From the NCBI RefSeq assembly GCF_036226605.1, contig NZ_CP109000.1:4026501-4090500 (forward strand): a stretch of DNA of 64,000 nucleotides, written 5' to 3'. Below the pieces are notes generated by a model. The model saw only the letters and a program-made list of their open reading frames with translations, did no database searches and had not been told where the DNA came from. Position 1 is the first letter of the stretch. Every line of letters begins with the position of its first letter. This document shows, in pieces, positions 48,828 to 57,156 of the stretch. This DNA comes from Streptomyces sp. NBC_00704 (lineage in GTDB: Bacteria > Actinomycetota > Actinomycetes > Streptomycetales > Streptomycetaceae). A program made the translations under genes and the position numbers.

Positions 48828-50306
48828 TCAGGTCTGTGCCATGTCCACGAAGCGCGAGTAGTGGCCCTGGAAGGCGACGGTGATCGTGGCCGTGGGGCCG
48901 TTACGGTGCTTGCCCACGATGATGTCCGCCTCGCCCGCGCGCGGGGACTCCTTCTCGTAGGCGTCCTCGCGGTGCAGCAGGATGACCATGTCCGCGTCCT
49001 GCTCGATCGAGCCGGACTCACGCAGGTCGGACACCATCGGCTTCTTGTCCGTGCGCTGCTCGGGACCACGGTTCAGCTGCGAGAGAGCGATCACCGGCAC
49101 CTCGAGCTCCTTGGCCAGCAGCTTGAGGTTACGTGACATGTCCGAGACCTCCTGCTGACGGCTCTCGGAGCGCTTGGAGCCACCGGCCTGCATCAGCTGG
49201 AGGTAGTCGATGATCACGAGCTTGATGTCGTTGCGCTGTTTCAGGCGGCGGCACTTCGCGCGGATCTCCATCATCGACAGGTTCGGGGAGTCGTCGATGT
49301 AGAGCGGCGCGGAGGACACCTCGGGCATCCGGCGCGCCAGACGGGTCCAGTCCTCGTCGGTCATCGTTCCCGAGCGCATGTGGTGCAGGGCGACCCGGGC
49401 CTCCGCGGACAGCAGACGCATCGCGATCTCGTTGCGCCCCATTTCCAGGGAGAAGATGACGCTCGGCAGGTTGTGCTTGATCGACGCCGCGCGTGCGAAG
49501 TCCAGCGCCAGGGTGGACTTGCCCATGGCGGGACGGGCCGCGATGACGATCATCTGCCCCGGATGCAGTCCGTTGGTGAGCGAGTCGAGGTCGGTGAAGC
49601 CGGTGGGCACGCCCGTCATCTCGCCGCTGCGCGAGCCGATCGCCTCGATCTCGTCGAGGGCGCCCTCCATGATGTCGCCGAGCGGGAGGTAGTCCTCGCT
49701 GGTGCGCTGTTCGGTGACCGCGTAGATCTCCGCCTGGGCGCGGTTGACGATCTCGTCGACGTCGTCGTCGCCCGCGTATCCCATCTGCGTGATGCGGGTG
49801 CCGGCCTCCACCAGGCGACGCAGGACGGCCCGCTCATGGACGATCTCGGCGTAGTACTCGGCATTGGCGGCGGTGGGCACCGTCTGCACGAGGGTGTGCA
49901 GGTAGGAGGCGCCGCCGACCTTGTTGATCTCGCCGCGTTTGGTGAGCTCGGCGGCGATCGTGATCGGGTCGGCCGGTTCGCCCTTGGCATAGACGTCGAG
50001 GATCGCCTGATAGATCGTCTCGTGCGCGGGTTTGTAGAAGTCGTGGCCCTTGAGCACCTCGACCACGTCGGCGATGGCGTCCTTGGACAGGAGCATGCCG
50101 CCCAGAACGGACTGTTCGGCGTCGAGGTCCTGCGGTGGCACCCGCTCGAAGGTGGTTCCGCCGCCCTCCCAGTCCTCGGTGTCGCGGCCACGGTCATGCT
50201 GATCGTCCCGGCCGCGGCCGACGTCACCGCGTCGGCGGGAAGCAGGGAGACGATCACTGGGGCCGGTGTCGGCCCACGGGTCGTCCAAGGGCTCGGAAAT
50301 GCTCAA
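48828..50306 (-). CDS. dnaB: Replicative DNA helicase
   Basis: A 492-residue hexameric 5'-3' helicase. Residues 1-60 are a variable acidic leader (MSISEPLDDPWADTGPSDR). An N-terminal DnaB domain follows (VPPQDLDAEQSVLGGMLL), then the RecA-like core with Walker A ARPAMGKST near residue 250, Walker B IIDYLQLM, and the DLRESGSIEQDADMV arginine-finger region. There is no intein. The TTG at 50306 has AGGAGG eight bases upstream and gives the S. coelicolor-type start; a GTG three codons earlier abuts the ribosome site. A DnaA-box cluster lies 183 bp upstream. Confidence 0.96.
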   Translation of the reverse strand: MSISEPLDDPWADTGPSDRLPASRRRGDVGRGRDDQHDRGRDTEDWEGGGTTFERVPPQDLDAEQSVLGGMLLSKDAIADVVEVLKGHDFYKPAHETIYQAILDVYAKGEPADPITIAAELTKRGEINKVGGASYLHTLVQTVPTAANAEYYAEIVHERAVLRRLVEAGTRITQMGYAGDDDVDEIVNRAQAEIYAVTEQRTSEDYLPLGDIMEGALDEIEAIGSRSGEMTGVPTGFTDLDSLTNGLHPGQMIVIAARPAMGKSTLALDFARAASIKHNLPSVIFSLEMGRNEIAMRLLSAEARVALHHMRSGTMTDEDWTRLARRMPEVSSAPLYIDDSPNLSMMEIRAKCRRLKQRNDIKLVIIDYLQLMQAGGSKRSESRQQEVSDMSRNLKLLAKELEVPVIALSQLNRGPEQRTDKKPMVSDLRESGSIEQDADMVILLHREDAYEKESPRAGEADIIVGKHRNGPTATITVAFQGHYSRFVDMAQT

Positions 50307-50488
50307 CCGAGCCACCTCCTCCCGTCCGCCGAGCGGACCTCGCCGTGCCTCTTTTCTACGGCACGACACTGACAATTGAGAGGCCCAACTCCGTTTGTGG
50401 CGCGTCGTATTTGTGCGGGTTTCTTCAGCCGATGGACGGAGCGGGCGCCGGACCACGGTAGGCCCGCGGGCACCTTCAGCCAATCTGG

Positions 50489-50577
50489 TTATCCACAGGG
50501 CATGTGGACGACGGCCCCGATGCTGTGGACAACTCGGCGAAACCTGTGCACGAGCCGGTGGACAGTGCTGTGAACAA
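50489..50577. promoter_or_regulatory. DnaA-box cluster upstream of dnaB
   Basis: Exact boxes: TTATCCACA at 50489-50497 (plus) and TTGTCCACA at 50524-50532 (minus). One-mismatch boxes lie at 50503-50511 (TGTGGACGA) and 50569-50577 (TGTGAACAA), and two weaker GTGNAC-type matches lie between. The cluster sits in the dnaB-MATE gap, and probably corresponds to the H24 cluster of S. coelicolor, judged from memory of its position next to dnaB. Confidence 0.75.
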
Positions 50578-50728
50578 GCCCTCTACTTTTCTTGCCGAAC
50601 ACCTCTGACCTGCGGTTTCCTCATCCACCGGCTGTGCAGAAGAAAAAGTTGCCCTATCGGGCCAAGATCTCTTCGAACGAAGCGCGAGCGCGTGCGCCGA
50701 CCACGCGCCAGTAAGGGTCACAAGGCGA

Positions 50729-50758
50729 TTGCATCTCTTACCTGTGGACGATTAGATT
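50729..50758 (+). promoter_or_regulatory. Candidate promoter of MATE gene (leaderless)
   Basis: TTGCAT (50729-50734) and TAGATT (50753-50758) are separated by 18 bp. The -10 ends seven bases before the ATG at 50766, so transcription would start at or next to the start codon. There is no Shine-Dalgarno. Confidence 0.5.
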
Positions 50759-50765
50759 GGTGCTC

Positions 50766-52103
50766 ATGACACAGGCTCCCGCGCCCCTCAGGGCCGCCCG
50801 GCGACAGCACGATCGAGAGATCGTCGCACTGGCCGTCCCGGCCTTCGGCGCACTCGTCGCCGAGCCGCTGTTCGTCATGGCCGACAGCGCCATCGTGGGG
50901 CACCTCGGGACCGCCCAACTGGCCGGCCTCGGCGTCGCCTCCGCTCTCCTCATGACAGCCGTCAGCGTCTTCGTCTTCCTCGCCTACGCCACCACCGCCG
51001 CAGTCGCCCGCCGCGTAGGGGCCGGCGACCTCCCCGCGGCGATTCGGCAGGGCATGGACGGCATCTGGCTGGCACTCCTGCTCGGCGCCGTGGTCATCGC
51101 AGCCGTACTGCCCACCGCCCCCGCGCTGGTGCACCTTTTCGGCGCGTCGGACACAGCGGCGCCCTACGCGAGCACCTATCTGCGCATCTCGGCACTCGGC
51201 ATCCCGGCCATGCTCGTCGTGCTGGCCGCGACCGGTGTGCTGCGCGGTCTCCAGGACACGAGGACGCCGCTCTTCGTCGCCGTCGCCGGGTTCGTCGCCA
51301 ACGCCGGCTTGAACGCCGCCCTCGTCTACGGCGCAGGCCTGGGTATCGCCGGTTCTGCCTGGGGCACCGTCATCGCACAGTGGGGCATGGCCCTGGTCTA
51401 TCTCGTGGTGGTCGTGCGAGGAGCCCGCCGTCATGGCGCGTCGTTGCGCCCCGACGCCGCTGGCATCAAGGCCTCCGCCCAGGCAGGTGCGCCCCTGCTG
51501 GTGCGCACGCTCTCTCTGCGGGCGATCCTGCTGATCGCCACCGCAGTGGCCGCCCGTCTGGGGGACGACGACATCGCGGCCCACCAGATCGCTCTGGGCC
51601 TGTGGAGTCTGCTCGCATTCGCGCTGGACGCCATTGCCATCGCGGGGCAGGCCATCATCGGCCGTTACCTCGGCGCCGACGACGCCCAGGGAGCCCGCAA
51701 CGTCTGCCGCCGGATGGTCGAGTGGGGGATCGCCGTAGGGGTTCTCCTCGGCCTCCTGGTGGTGATCGCCCGGCCGCTGTTCCTGCCGTTGTTCACCGGT
51801 GACCCCGCCGTGAAGCATGCGGCGCTGCCGGCGCTTCTCGTCGTGGCTCTCTCGCAGCCCGTGTGCGGCGTCGTCTTCGTGCTGGACGGTGTCCTGATGG
51901 GAGCGGGCGACGGACCGTATCTGGCGTGGGCGATGGTCTTCACCTTGACTGTCTTCGCTCCGGCGGCACTGTTGGTACCGGTCCTGGGCGGGGGTCTCAC
52001 CGCTGTGTGGGGGGCGATGACACTGATGATGGTCGTGCGGATGCTGACGCTCGGGCTGCGTGTCCGTTCCGGACGGTGGGTTGTCACCGGCGCGGCACGC
52101 TGA
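50766..52103 (+). CDS. MATE-family multidrug/DinF-like exporter
   Basis: A 445-residue transporter with twelve hydrophobic helices. The opening HDREIVALAVPAFGALVAEP, then LFVMADSAIVGHLGTAQLAG, is the MATE signature. A second internal repeat begins near residue 240. MATE proteins export cationic drugs or metabolites with H+ or Na+. The ATG at 50766 lies just after a strong -10 element, so the transcript is probably leaderless. It is convergent with rplI, separated by two parS sites and a terminator. Confidence 0.94.
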   Translation: MTQAPAPLRAARRQHDREIVALAVPAFGALVAEPLFVMADSAIVGHLGTAQLAGLGVASALLMTAVSVFVFLAYATTAAVARRVGAGDLPAAIRQGMDGIWLALLLGAVVIAAVLPTAPALVHLFGASDTAAPYASTYLRISALGIPAMLVVLAATGVLRGLQDTRTPLFVAVAGFVANAGLNAALVYGAGLGIAGSAWGTVIAQWGMALVYLVVVVRGARRHGASLRPDAAGIKASAQAGAPLLVRTLSLRAILLIATAVAARLGDDDIAAHQIALGLWSLLAFALDAIAIAGQAIIGRYLGADDAQGARNVCRRMVEWGIAVGVLLGLLVVIARPLFLPLFTGDPAVKHAALPALLVVALSQPVCGVVFVLDGVLMGAGDGPYLAWAMVFTLTVFAPAALLVPVLGGGLTAVWGAMTLMMVVRMLTLGLRVRSGRWVVTGAAR

Positions 52104-52105
52104 CC

Positions 52106-52119
52106 GTTTCACGTGAAAC
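52106..52119. promoter_or_regulatory. parS site (perfect)
   Basis: Perfect GTTTCACGTGAAAC three bases after the MATE stop, flanked by CC and GG to give an 18-bp palindrome. Confidence 0.92.
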
Positions 52120-52141
52120 GGACGACGCCCTCAGGTCCGGT

Positions 52142-52155
52142 GTTTCACGTGAAAC
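52142..52155. promoter_or_regulatory. parS site (perfect)
   Basis: Perfect GTTTCACGTGAAAC, 36 bp from the previous one and 12 bp before the terminator hairpin. Confidence 0.92.
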
Positions 52156-52166
52156 ACGGCAAGCGG

Positions 52167-52197
52167 AAGGGGCCGCACCCGGTGGGTGCGGCCCCTT
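52167..52197. terminator. Bidirectional hairpin terminator
   Basis: A 14-bp perfect stem, AAGGGGCCGCACCC (52167-52180) with GGGTGCGGCCCCTT (52184-52197) and a 3-base loop. It ends the ribosomal operon on the minus strand and the MATE transcript on the plus strand. Confidence 0.88.
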
Positions 52198-52224
52198 CTC
52201 GGCTCGTCGAGCCGAACGCGGCGA

Positions 52225-52671
52225 TCAGGCCGCGACAACCTCGATGCTGACCTTGGCGGCCACCTCGGGGTGCAGACGCACGGACGTCTCGTGAGCGCCC
52301 AGGGTCTTGATCGGCGAGCCGAGCTCGATGCGGCGCTTGTCGACCTCGGGGCCACCGGAAGCCTTGATCGCCGAAGCGACGTCGGCCGGGGTGACAGAAC
52401 CGAAGAGACGACCGGCGTCGCCGGAGCGAACGGCCAGACGGACCTTGACGCCCTCGAGCTGGGCCTTCACAGCGTTGGCCTGCTCGATGGTCTGGATCTC
52501 GTGGATCTTGCGAGCACGACGGATCTGCTCGACGTCCTTCTCGCCGCCCTTGGTCCAGCGGATCGCGAAGTTCCGCGGGATCAGGTAGTTACGAGCGTAG
52601 CCGTCCTTGACGTCGACGACGTCGCCCGCGGCACCGAGGCCAGAGACCTCGTGGGTGAGGATGATCTTCAT
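52225..52671 (-). CDS. rplI: 50S ribosomal protein L9
   Basis: A 148-residue large-subunit protein that binds 23S rRNA through its N-terminal domain. MKIILTHEVSGLGAAGDVVD and the NYLIPRNFAIRW loop are diagnostic, followed by the long connecting helix and C-terminal domain. It is the last gene of rpsF-ssb-rpsR-rplI, 18 bp after rpsR, and is followed by a strong terminator. Confidence 0.98.
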   Translation of the reverse strand: MKIILTHEVSGLGAAGDVVDVKDGYARNYLIPRNFAIRWTKGGEKDVEQIRRARKIHEIQTIEQANAVKAQLEGVKVRLAVRSGDAGRLFGSVTPADVASAIKASGGPEVDKRRIELGSPIKTLGAHETSVRLHPEVAAKVSIEVVAA

Positions 52672-52689
52672 TTGTCGGTCACCCTTCCC

Positions 52690-52926
52690 TTATCGCGCCT
52701 GAGCGGTGTAGGGCAGCAGCGCCATCTCACGGCTGTTCTTCACGGCCGTGGCGACGTCACGCTGGTGCTGCGTGCAGTTGCCGGTCACGCGGCGGGCACG
52801 GATCTTGCCGCGGTCGGAAATGAACTTCCGCAGCATGTTCGTGTCCTTGTAGTCCACGTACGTGACCTTGTCCTTGCAGAATGCGCAGACCTTCTTCTTA
52901 GGCTTGCGCACAGGCGGCTTCGCCAT
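52690..52926 (-). CDS. rpsR: 30S ribosomal protein S18
   Basis: A 78-residue small-subunit protein that partners S6. MAKPPVRKPKKKVCAFCKDK carries a zinc-type Cys pair (CAFC), and the DRGKIRARRVTGNCTQHQRD segment binds rRNA. This C+ form has retained its cysteines, so zinc binding is expected. 81 bp after ssb and 18 bp before rplI. Confidence 0.97.
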   Translation of the reverse strand: MAKPPVRKPKKKVCAFCKDKVTYVDYKDTNMLRKFISDRGKIRARRVTGNCTQHQRDVATAVKNSREMALLPYTAQAR

Positions 52927-53007
52927 GGTGTTTCTCCTGTGTGATCAAGAAGTTGGGATACGACCCGCCTTCGACCCGACCAGGCCCGGACAGCCGGACC
53001 CGTGGGC

Positions 53008-53628
53008 CTAGAAGGGGGGTTCGTCCGAGTAGCCGCCGCCGCTGCCGCTGCCGCTGCCGCTGCCGCTGCCGCTGCCGCCGGAGTTTCCACCCCAGCCGCC
53101 GCCACCGCCGCCGCCCTGGTTGCCACCGGCGGGAGCGCCGGTCGCCCACGGGTCGTCGGCGGGAGCGCCGCCGCCCTGCTGGCCGCCGCCGGAGTTCCCA
53201 CCCCAGCCGCCGCCGGCCTGGCCGCCGCCGCCGAAACCACCCTGGCCGCCCTGGCCACCGCGGCCGGAGGCCTTGGTGACCTTGGCCGTGGCACTGCGAA
53301 GGCTGGCGCCGACTTCCTCGACGTCCAGCTCATAGACCGTGCGCTTGACGCCCTCACGGTCCTCGTAGGACCGCTGCTTCAGCCGGCCCTGCACGATGAC
53401 GCGCATGCCTCGCTGGAGCGACTCCGCGACGTTCTCCGCCGCCTGACGCCAGACCGAGCAGGTCAGGAACAGGCTCTCGCCGTCCTTCCACTCGTTCGTC
53501 TGGCGGTCGAAGGTGCGGGGAGTGGACGCGACACGGAACTTCGCGACCGCCGCACCGGAGGGGGTGAAGCGCAGCTCGGGGTCGTCGACAAGATTGCCGA
53601 CGACCGTGATGACGGTCTCGCCTGCCAT
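53008..53628 (-). CDS. ssb: Single-stranded DNA-binding protein
   Basis: A 206-residue SSB. Residues 1-110 form the OB fold (MAGETVITVVGNLVDDPELR, FLTCSVWRQAAENVAESL). Residues of about 115-195 are a Gly/Gln/Ser-rich disordered tail, and the C-terminus is the acidic tip YSDEPPF that recruits partner proteins. The tail includes a (GS)n tract encoded by a DNA micro-repeat. This is the replication SSB in the rpsF operon; the adjacent dnaB links it to the replisome. Confidence 0.97.
   Translation of the reverse strand: MAGETVITVVGNLVDDPELRFTPSGAAVAKFRVASTPRTFDRQTNEWKDGESLFLTCSVWRQAAENVAESLQRGMRVIVQGRLKQRSYEDREGVKRTVYELDVEEVGASLRSATAKVTKASGRGGQGGQGGFGGGGQAGGGWGGNSGGGQQGGGAPADDPWATGAPAGGNQGGGGGGGWGGNSGGSGSGSGSGSGSGGGYSDEPPF
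53033..53080. repeat. GCCGCTGCC micro-repeat inside ssb
   Basis: Eight or so tandem CCGCTG hexamers encode the Gly-Ser run of the SSB tail. Length variation between strains is likely. Confidence 0.7.
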
Positions 53629-53706
53629 GGGGGAACCTCTCGGCGGGTTTGCTGCTGGCTGCTAGTGCTGCTACTCAGAATCCCGAGATCGGCTGAGCTC
53701 GTGAGC

Positions 53707-53997
53707 TCAGTGAGTCTCGGGACGGAGGACCTTGGTCCGGAGGACCGACTCGTTCAGGTTCATCTGGCGGTCGAGCTCCTTGACGACCGCAGGCTCGGCC
53801 TGCAGGTCGATGACCGAGTAGATGCCCTCGGGCTTCTTCTTGATCTCGTACGAGAGACGACGACGGCCCCAGGTGTCGACCTTCTCCACCTTTCCGTTGC
53901 CCTCACGGACGACGGAGAGGAAGTTCTCGATCAGCGGAGAGACAGCGCGCTCTTCGAGATCGGGGTCGAGGATGACCATCACTTCGTAGTGACGCAT
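53707..53997 (-). CDS. rpsF: 30S ribosomal protein S6
   Basis: A 96-residue small-subunit protein that forms a heterodimer with S18. [20 protein letters not shown] and the [20 protein letters not shown] segment are diagnostic. The ATG at 53997 has a strong AAAGGAGGTGG upstream, which sets the start. It is the first gene of the operon rpsF-ssb-rpsR-rplI. Confidence 0.98.
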
Positions 53998-54282
53998 GTG
54001 GAACCCACCTCCTTTGGACTCAGCGGCCACGGTCGATCCGTGGCAGGAGGGTTGTGATGCGTACGCAACGGTATCGGCCGCCACTGACAATGGGGATCGA
54101 CAGGCGACTTCCCCTGGTCTGAGCTGGGTGGACCCCTGGCTCTGGCTGGGCAGACACCGGTGCAGAGGGTACAGACTACCTGCACACGCGCTTCCGGTTG
54201 AAATCCGGCGTGGTTGGCCCTCAATCTGTACACGTCGGGTGTGTATGGCGCTACGATGCGCCGCTTCCGCAGGAGGTGCCCC

Positions 54283-54594
54283 ATGGCACAGACATTGCGA
54301 CCGAACACCGCCGGTTCCCTCTTCGCCACCGACGGCAAACCCCATCCGCTCCAGCACGCCCTGCTCGCGGTGACGCTGGTACTGGGTGTGACGGCCCTCA
54401 TCACGTCGTTCTTCCACAGCCTGCATCTGCTCAGCTCCTGGGCCGGGCTCGTGGGAATCCTGACCGGCGCCTACGGGCAGTGGGTCTCCGAGACCACACG
54501 CGAGCGTTTCGGCCTCATCCTCGGCCTCGGCGCCGCGGGCGTCGGTTTCTTCCTGGGCATGGCGCACGGCGGGCTCTTCGGCGGAGTCTGGTGA
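54283..54594 (+). CDS. Small membrane protein (103 aa)
   Basis: A 103-residue protein with a soluble N-terminus ([20 protein letters not shown]) and three hydrophobic helices at about 27-45, 50-65 and 75-100. No known domain. It is conserved next to rpsF in Streptomyces. The ATG at 54283 follows AGGAGG at seven bases. It is divergent from rpsF and the 285-bp gap should carry both promoters. Confidence 0.8.
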
Positions 54595-54805
54595 CCTCAC
54601 CGACGCCGGCCCGGGCACCGGCGGAACCGTCCTCGCCGAAGGACGCGTAGGACCGCCGTGGACCCACACGGAACGCCCCGGCCGCACGAGGGCCGGGGCG
54701 CAGGTGGCGTACGCCCAGTGAGGCCGCTCGCACGGCGCAGTAGGCTTCGGCGCGAGAGCCGGAGCCCCTACCCATGGGGACACCCCAGCCCGAGGAGCGC
54801 CCCGA

Positions 54806-55927
54806 ATGAGCCTGACCCTGAGGACGATCAGCCGCGAGCAGCATCTGGCATACATCCAGAGCCTGCCGTCGGCGAGCCACATGCAGGTTCCGGCCTGGGC
54901 CGACGTCAAGGCCGAGTGGCGTTCTGAGAGCCTCGGCTGGTTCGACGAACGAACCGGTGAACTGGTCGGCGCGGGTCTGGTCCTCTACCGCCAACTGCCC
55001 AAGATCAAGCGCTACCTGGCCTATCTCCCCGAGGGCCCGGTCATCAACTGGTACGCGCCGAACCTGACCGAGTGGCTGGAACCGATGCTGGCGCACCTGA
55101 AGCAGCAGGGCGCCTTCTCGGTGAAGATGGGCCCGCCGGTGATCATCCGCCGCTGGGAGGCCACGTCCATCAAGGCGGGCATCCAGAACCCCGACGTCAA
55201 GCGACTGCGCGACATCGAGGCCGACTTCATCGAGCCGCGCGCCTTCGAGGTGGCCGACAAACTGCGCCGCATGGGCTGGCAGCAGGGTGAGGACGGCGGC
55301 GCCGGCTTCGGGGACGTCCAGCCGCGCTACGTCTACCAGGTGCCGCTGGCGAACCGCTCGCTGGAAGAGGTCCACAGGAACTTCAACCAGTTGTGGCGAC
55401 GCAACATCAAGAAGGCCGAGAAGGCCGGGGTCGAGGTGGTCCAGGGCGGCTACCACGACCTCGAGGAATGGCAGCGGCTGTACGAGATCACGGCTGTCCG
55501 CGACCACTTCCGGCCGCGGCCCCTGTCGTACTTCCAGCGGATGTGGACGGCCCTCAACACCGAGGACCCCAACCGGATGCGGCTGTACTTCGCCCGTCAC
55601 AACGGCGTGAACCTGTCGGCGGCCACCATGCTGATCGTGGGCGGCCACGTCTGGTACTCGTACGGGGCGTCCGACAACATCGGCCGCGAGTTCCGTCCCT
55701 CGAACGCGATGCAGTGGCGCATGCTGCGCGACGCCTACGCGCTGGGCGCCACCGTCTACGACCTGCGCGGCATCTCGGACTCGCTGGACGAGACCGACCA
55801 CCTCTTCGGCCTGATCCAGTTCAAGGTCGGCACGGGCGGTCAGGCCGCGGAGTACCTCGGCGAGTGGGACTTCCCGCTGAACAAGCTGCTCCACAAGGCG
55901 CTCGACATCTACATGTCGCGCCGCTGA
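54806..55927 (+). CDS. femX: FemX-type peptidyltransferase (lipid II: glycine bridge)
   Basis: A 373-residue member of the FemABX family with two GNAT-like subdomains. Hallmarks: [54 protein letters not shown] and [20 protein letters not shown]. FemX adds the first glycine to the lysine or diaminopimelate of lipid II using glycyl-tRNA. Streptomyces peptidoglycan carries a Gly bridge, which fits. The ATG at 54806 is preceded by CGAGGAG. It is followed by an alanine-racemase-like gene on the same strand. Confidence 0.9.
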
Positions 55928-56004
55928 CGTCACGTGCACTGATTCCACAACCTCCGACGCACCTCCCCCACACGGCAGCCACGAGAAAGGTCCCGGGTCC
56001 GGCC

Positions 56005-57036
56005 ATGGCGCTCACGCTCTACGTCGACACCGCGCGCTGGCGGGCGCACCACAAGCACGTGCAGGAGCAGTTCCCGGGGCTGGTCCCGGTCTGCAAGGGC
56101 AACGGCTACGGCTTCGGGCACGACCGGCTGGCGGAGGAGGCCACCCGACTGGGCTCGGACGTCCTCGCCGTCGGCACGACGTACGAGGCCGCGCGCATCA
56201 AGGACTTCTTCGGCGGCGACCTGCTGGTGCTGACGCCCTACCGGCGCGGCGAGGAGCCCGTTCCGCTGCCCGACCGCGTCGTGCGCTCGGTGTCGTCGGT
56301 GGACGGCGTGTACGGCCTCGTGGGCGCGCGGGTGGTCATCGAGGTGATGTCGTCGATGAAGCGGCACGGGATCAGCGAGCAGGATCTGCCGCAGCTGCAC
56401 TCCGCCATCGAGAACGTGCGGCTGGAGGGATTCGCCATCCATCTGCCGCTGGACCGCACCGACGGCTCCGACGCCGTCGAGGAGGTCATCGGCTGGATGG
56501 ACCGGCTGCGTGCGGCCCGGCTGCCGCTGCACACGATGTTCGTCAGCCACCTCAAGGCCGACGAACTCGCGCGGCTGCAGCAGCAGTTCCCGCAGACGCG
56601 CTTTCGCGCACGCATCGGCACGCGGCTGTGGCTGGGGGATCACGAGGCCACGGAGTACCGCGGCGCGGTCCTGGACGTCACCAAGGTCACCAAGGGCGAC
56701 CGGTTCGGTTACCGCCAGCAGAAGGCCGCCTCCGACGGCTTCCTGGTGGTCGTGGCGGGCGGCACGTCGCACGGGGTGGGCCTGGAGGCTCCGAAGGCCC
56801 TGCACGGGGTCATGCCCCGCGCCAAGGGTGTCGCCCGGGCCGGGCTCGCCACGGTGAACCGGAACCTGTCGCCGTTCGTGTGGGGCGGCAAGCAGCGCTG
56901 GTTCGCCGAGCCGCCGCACATGCAGGTGTCGATCCTGTTCGTGCCCTCGGACGCGCCCGAGCCGCACGTCGGTGACGAGCTGGTGGCCCATCTGCGCCAC
57001 ACCACCACGCAGTTCGACCGGATCGTGGATCGCTGA
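56005..57036 (+). CDS. Alanine-racemase-like PLP protein (N-terminal barrel)
   Basis: A 343-residue protein of the alanine racemase fold. The PLP lysine is in VCKGNGYGFGH (Lys31), and RARIGTRLWLGD matches the phosphate-anchoring Arg strand. At the place where true alanine racemases carry a GYADG-type motif with the second catalytic Tyr, it reads GGTSHGVGL, so canonical two-base racemisation is doubtful. The function may be a related PLP reaction or a non-catalytic role. It lies 77 bp after femX, suggesting a cell-wall role. The ATG at 56005 has AAAGG upstream at a distance. Confidence 0.82.
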   Translation: MALTLYVDTARWRAHHKHVQEQFPGLVPVCKGNGYGFGHDRLAEEATRLGSDVLAVGTTYEAARIKDFFGGDLLVLTPYRRGEEPVPLPDRVVRSVSSVDGVYGLVGARVVIEVMSSMKRHGISEQDLPQLHSAIENVRLEGFAIHLPLDRTDGSDAVEEVIGWMDRLRAARLPLHTMFVSHLKADELARLQQQFPQTRFRARIGTRLWLGDHEATEYRGAVLDVTKVTKGDRFGYRQQKAASDGFLVVVAGGTSHGVGLEAPKALHGVMPRAKGVARAGLATVNRNLSPFVWGGKQRWFAEPPHMQVSILFVPSDAPEPHVGDELVAHLRHTTTQFDRIVDR

Positions 57037-57071
57037 GCGTCCCGGAGCGCAGCGACAGCCGGAGCGCAGCG

Positions 57072-57106
57072 AAGAGGCCGTACGCGGATCACGCGTACGG
57101 CCTCTT
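57072..57106. terminator. Bidirectional hairpin terminator
   Basis: A 15-bp perfect stem, AAGAGGCCGTACGCG (57072-57086) with CGCGTACGGCCTCTT (57092-57106) and a 5-base loop, between the convergent racemase-like gene and the glycosyltransferase. A direct repeat CCGGAGCGCAGCGA lies just before. Confidence 0.88.
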
Positions 57107-57156
57107 GTGTGCCCGTCGCCGGACGAACCGGACGGGTTGGACGGAAGGCTGTTCGC

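Larger units (their letters stand above)
50307..50765. other. 459-bp dnaB-MATE divergent region
   Basis: No gene is supported. It contains the dnaB upstream region, a DnaA-box cluster (50489-50577) and the promoter of the MATE gene. It is one of the most AT-rich stretches of the window. Confidence 0.6.
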
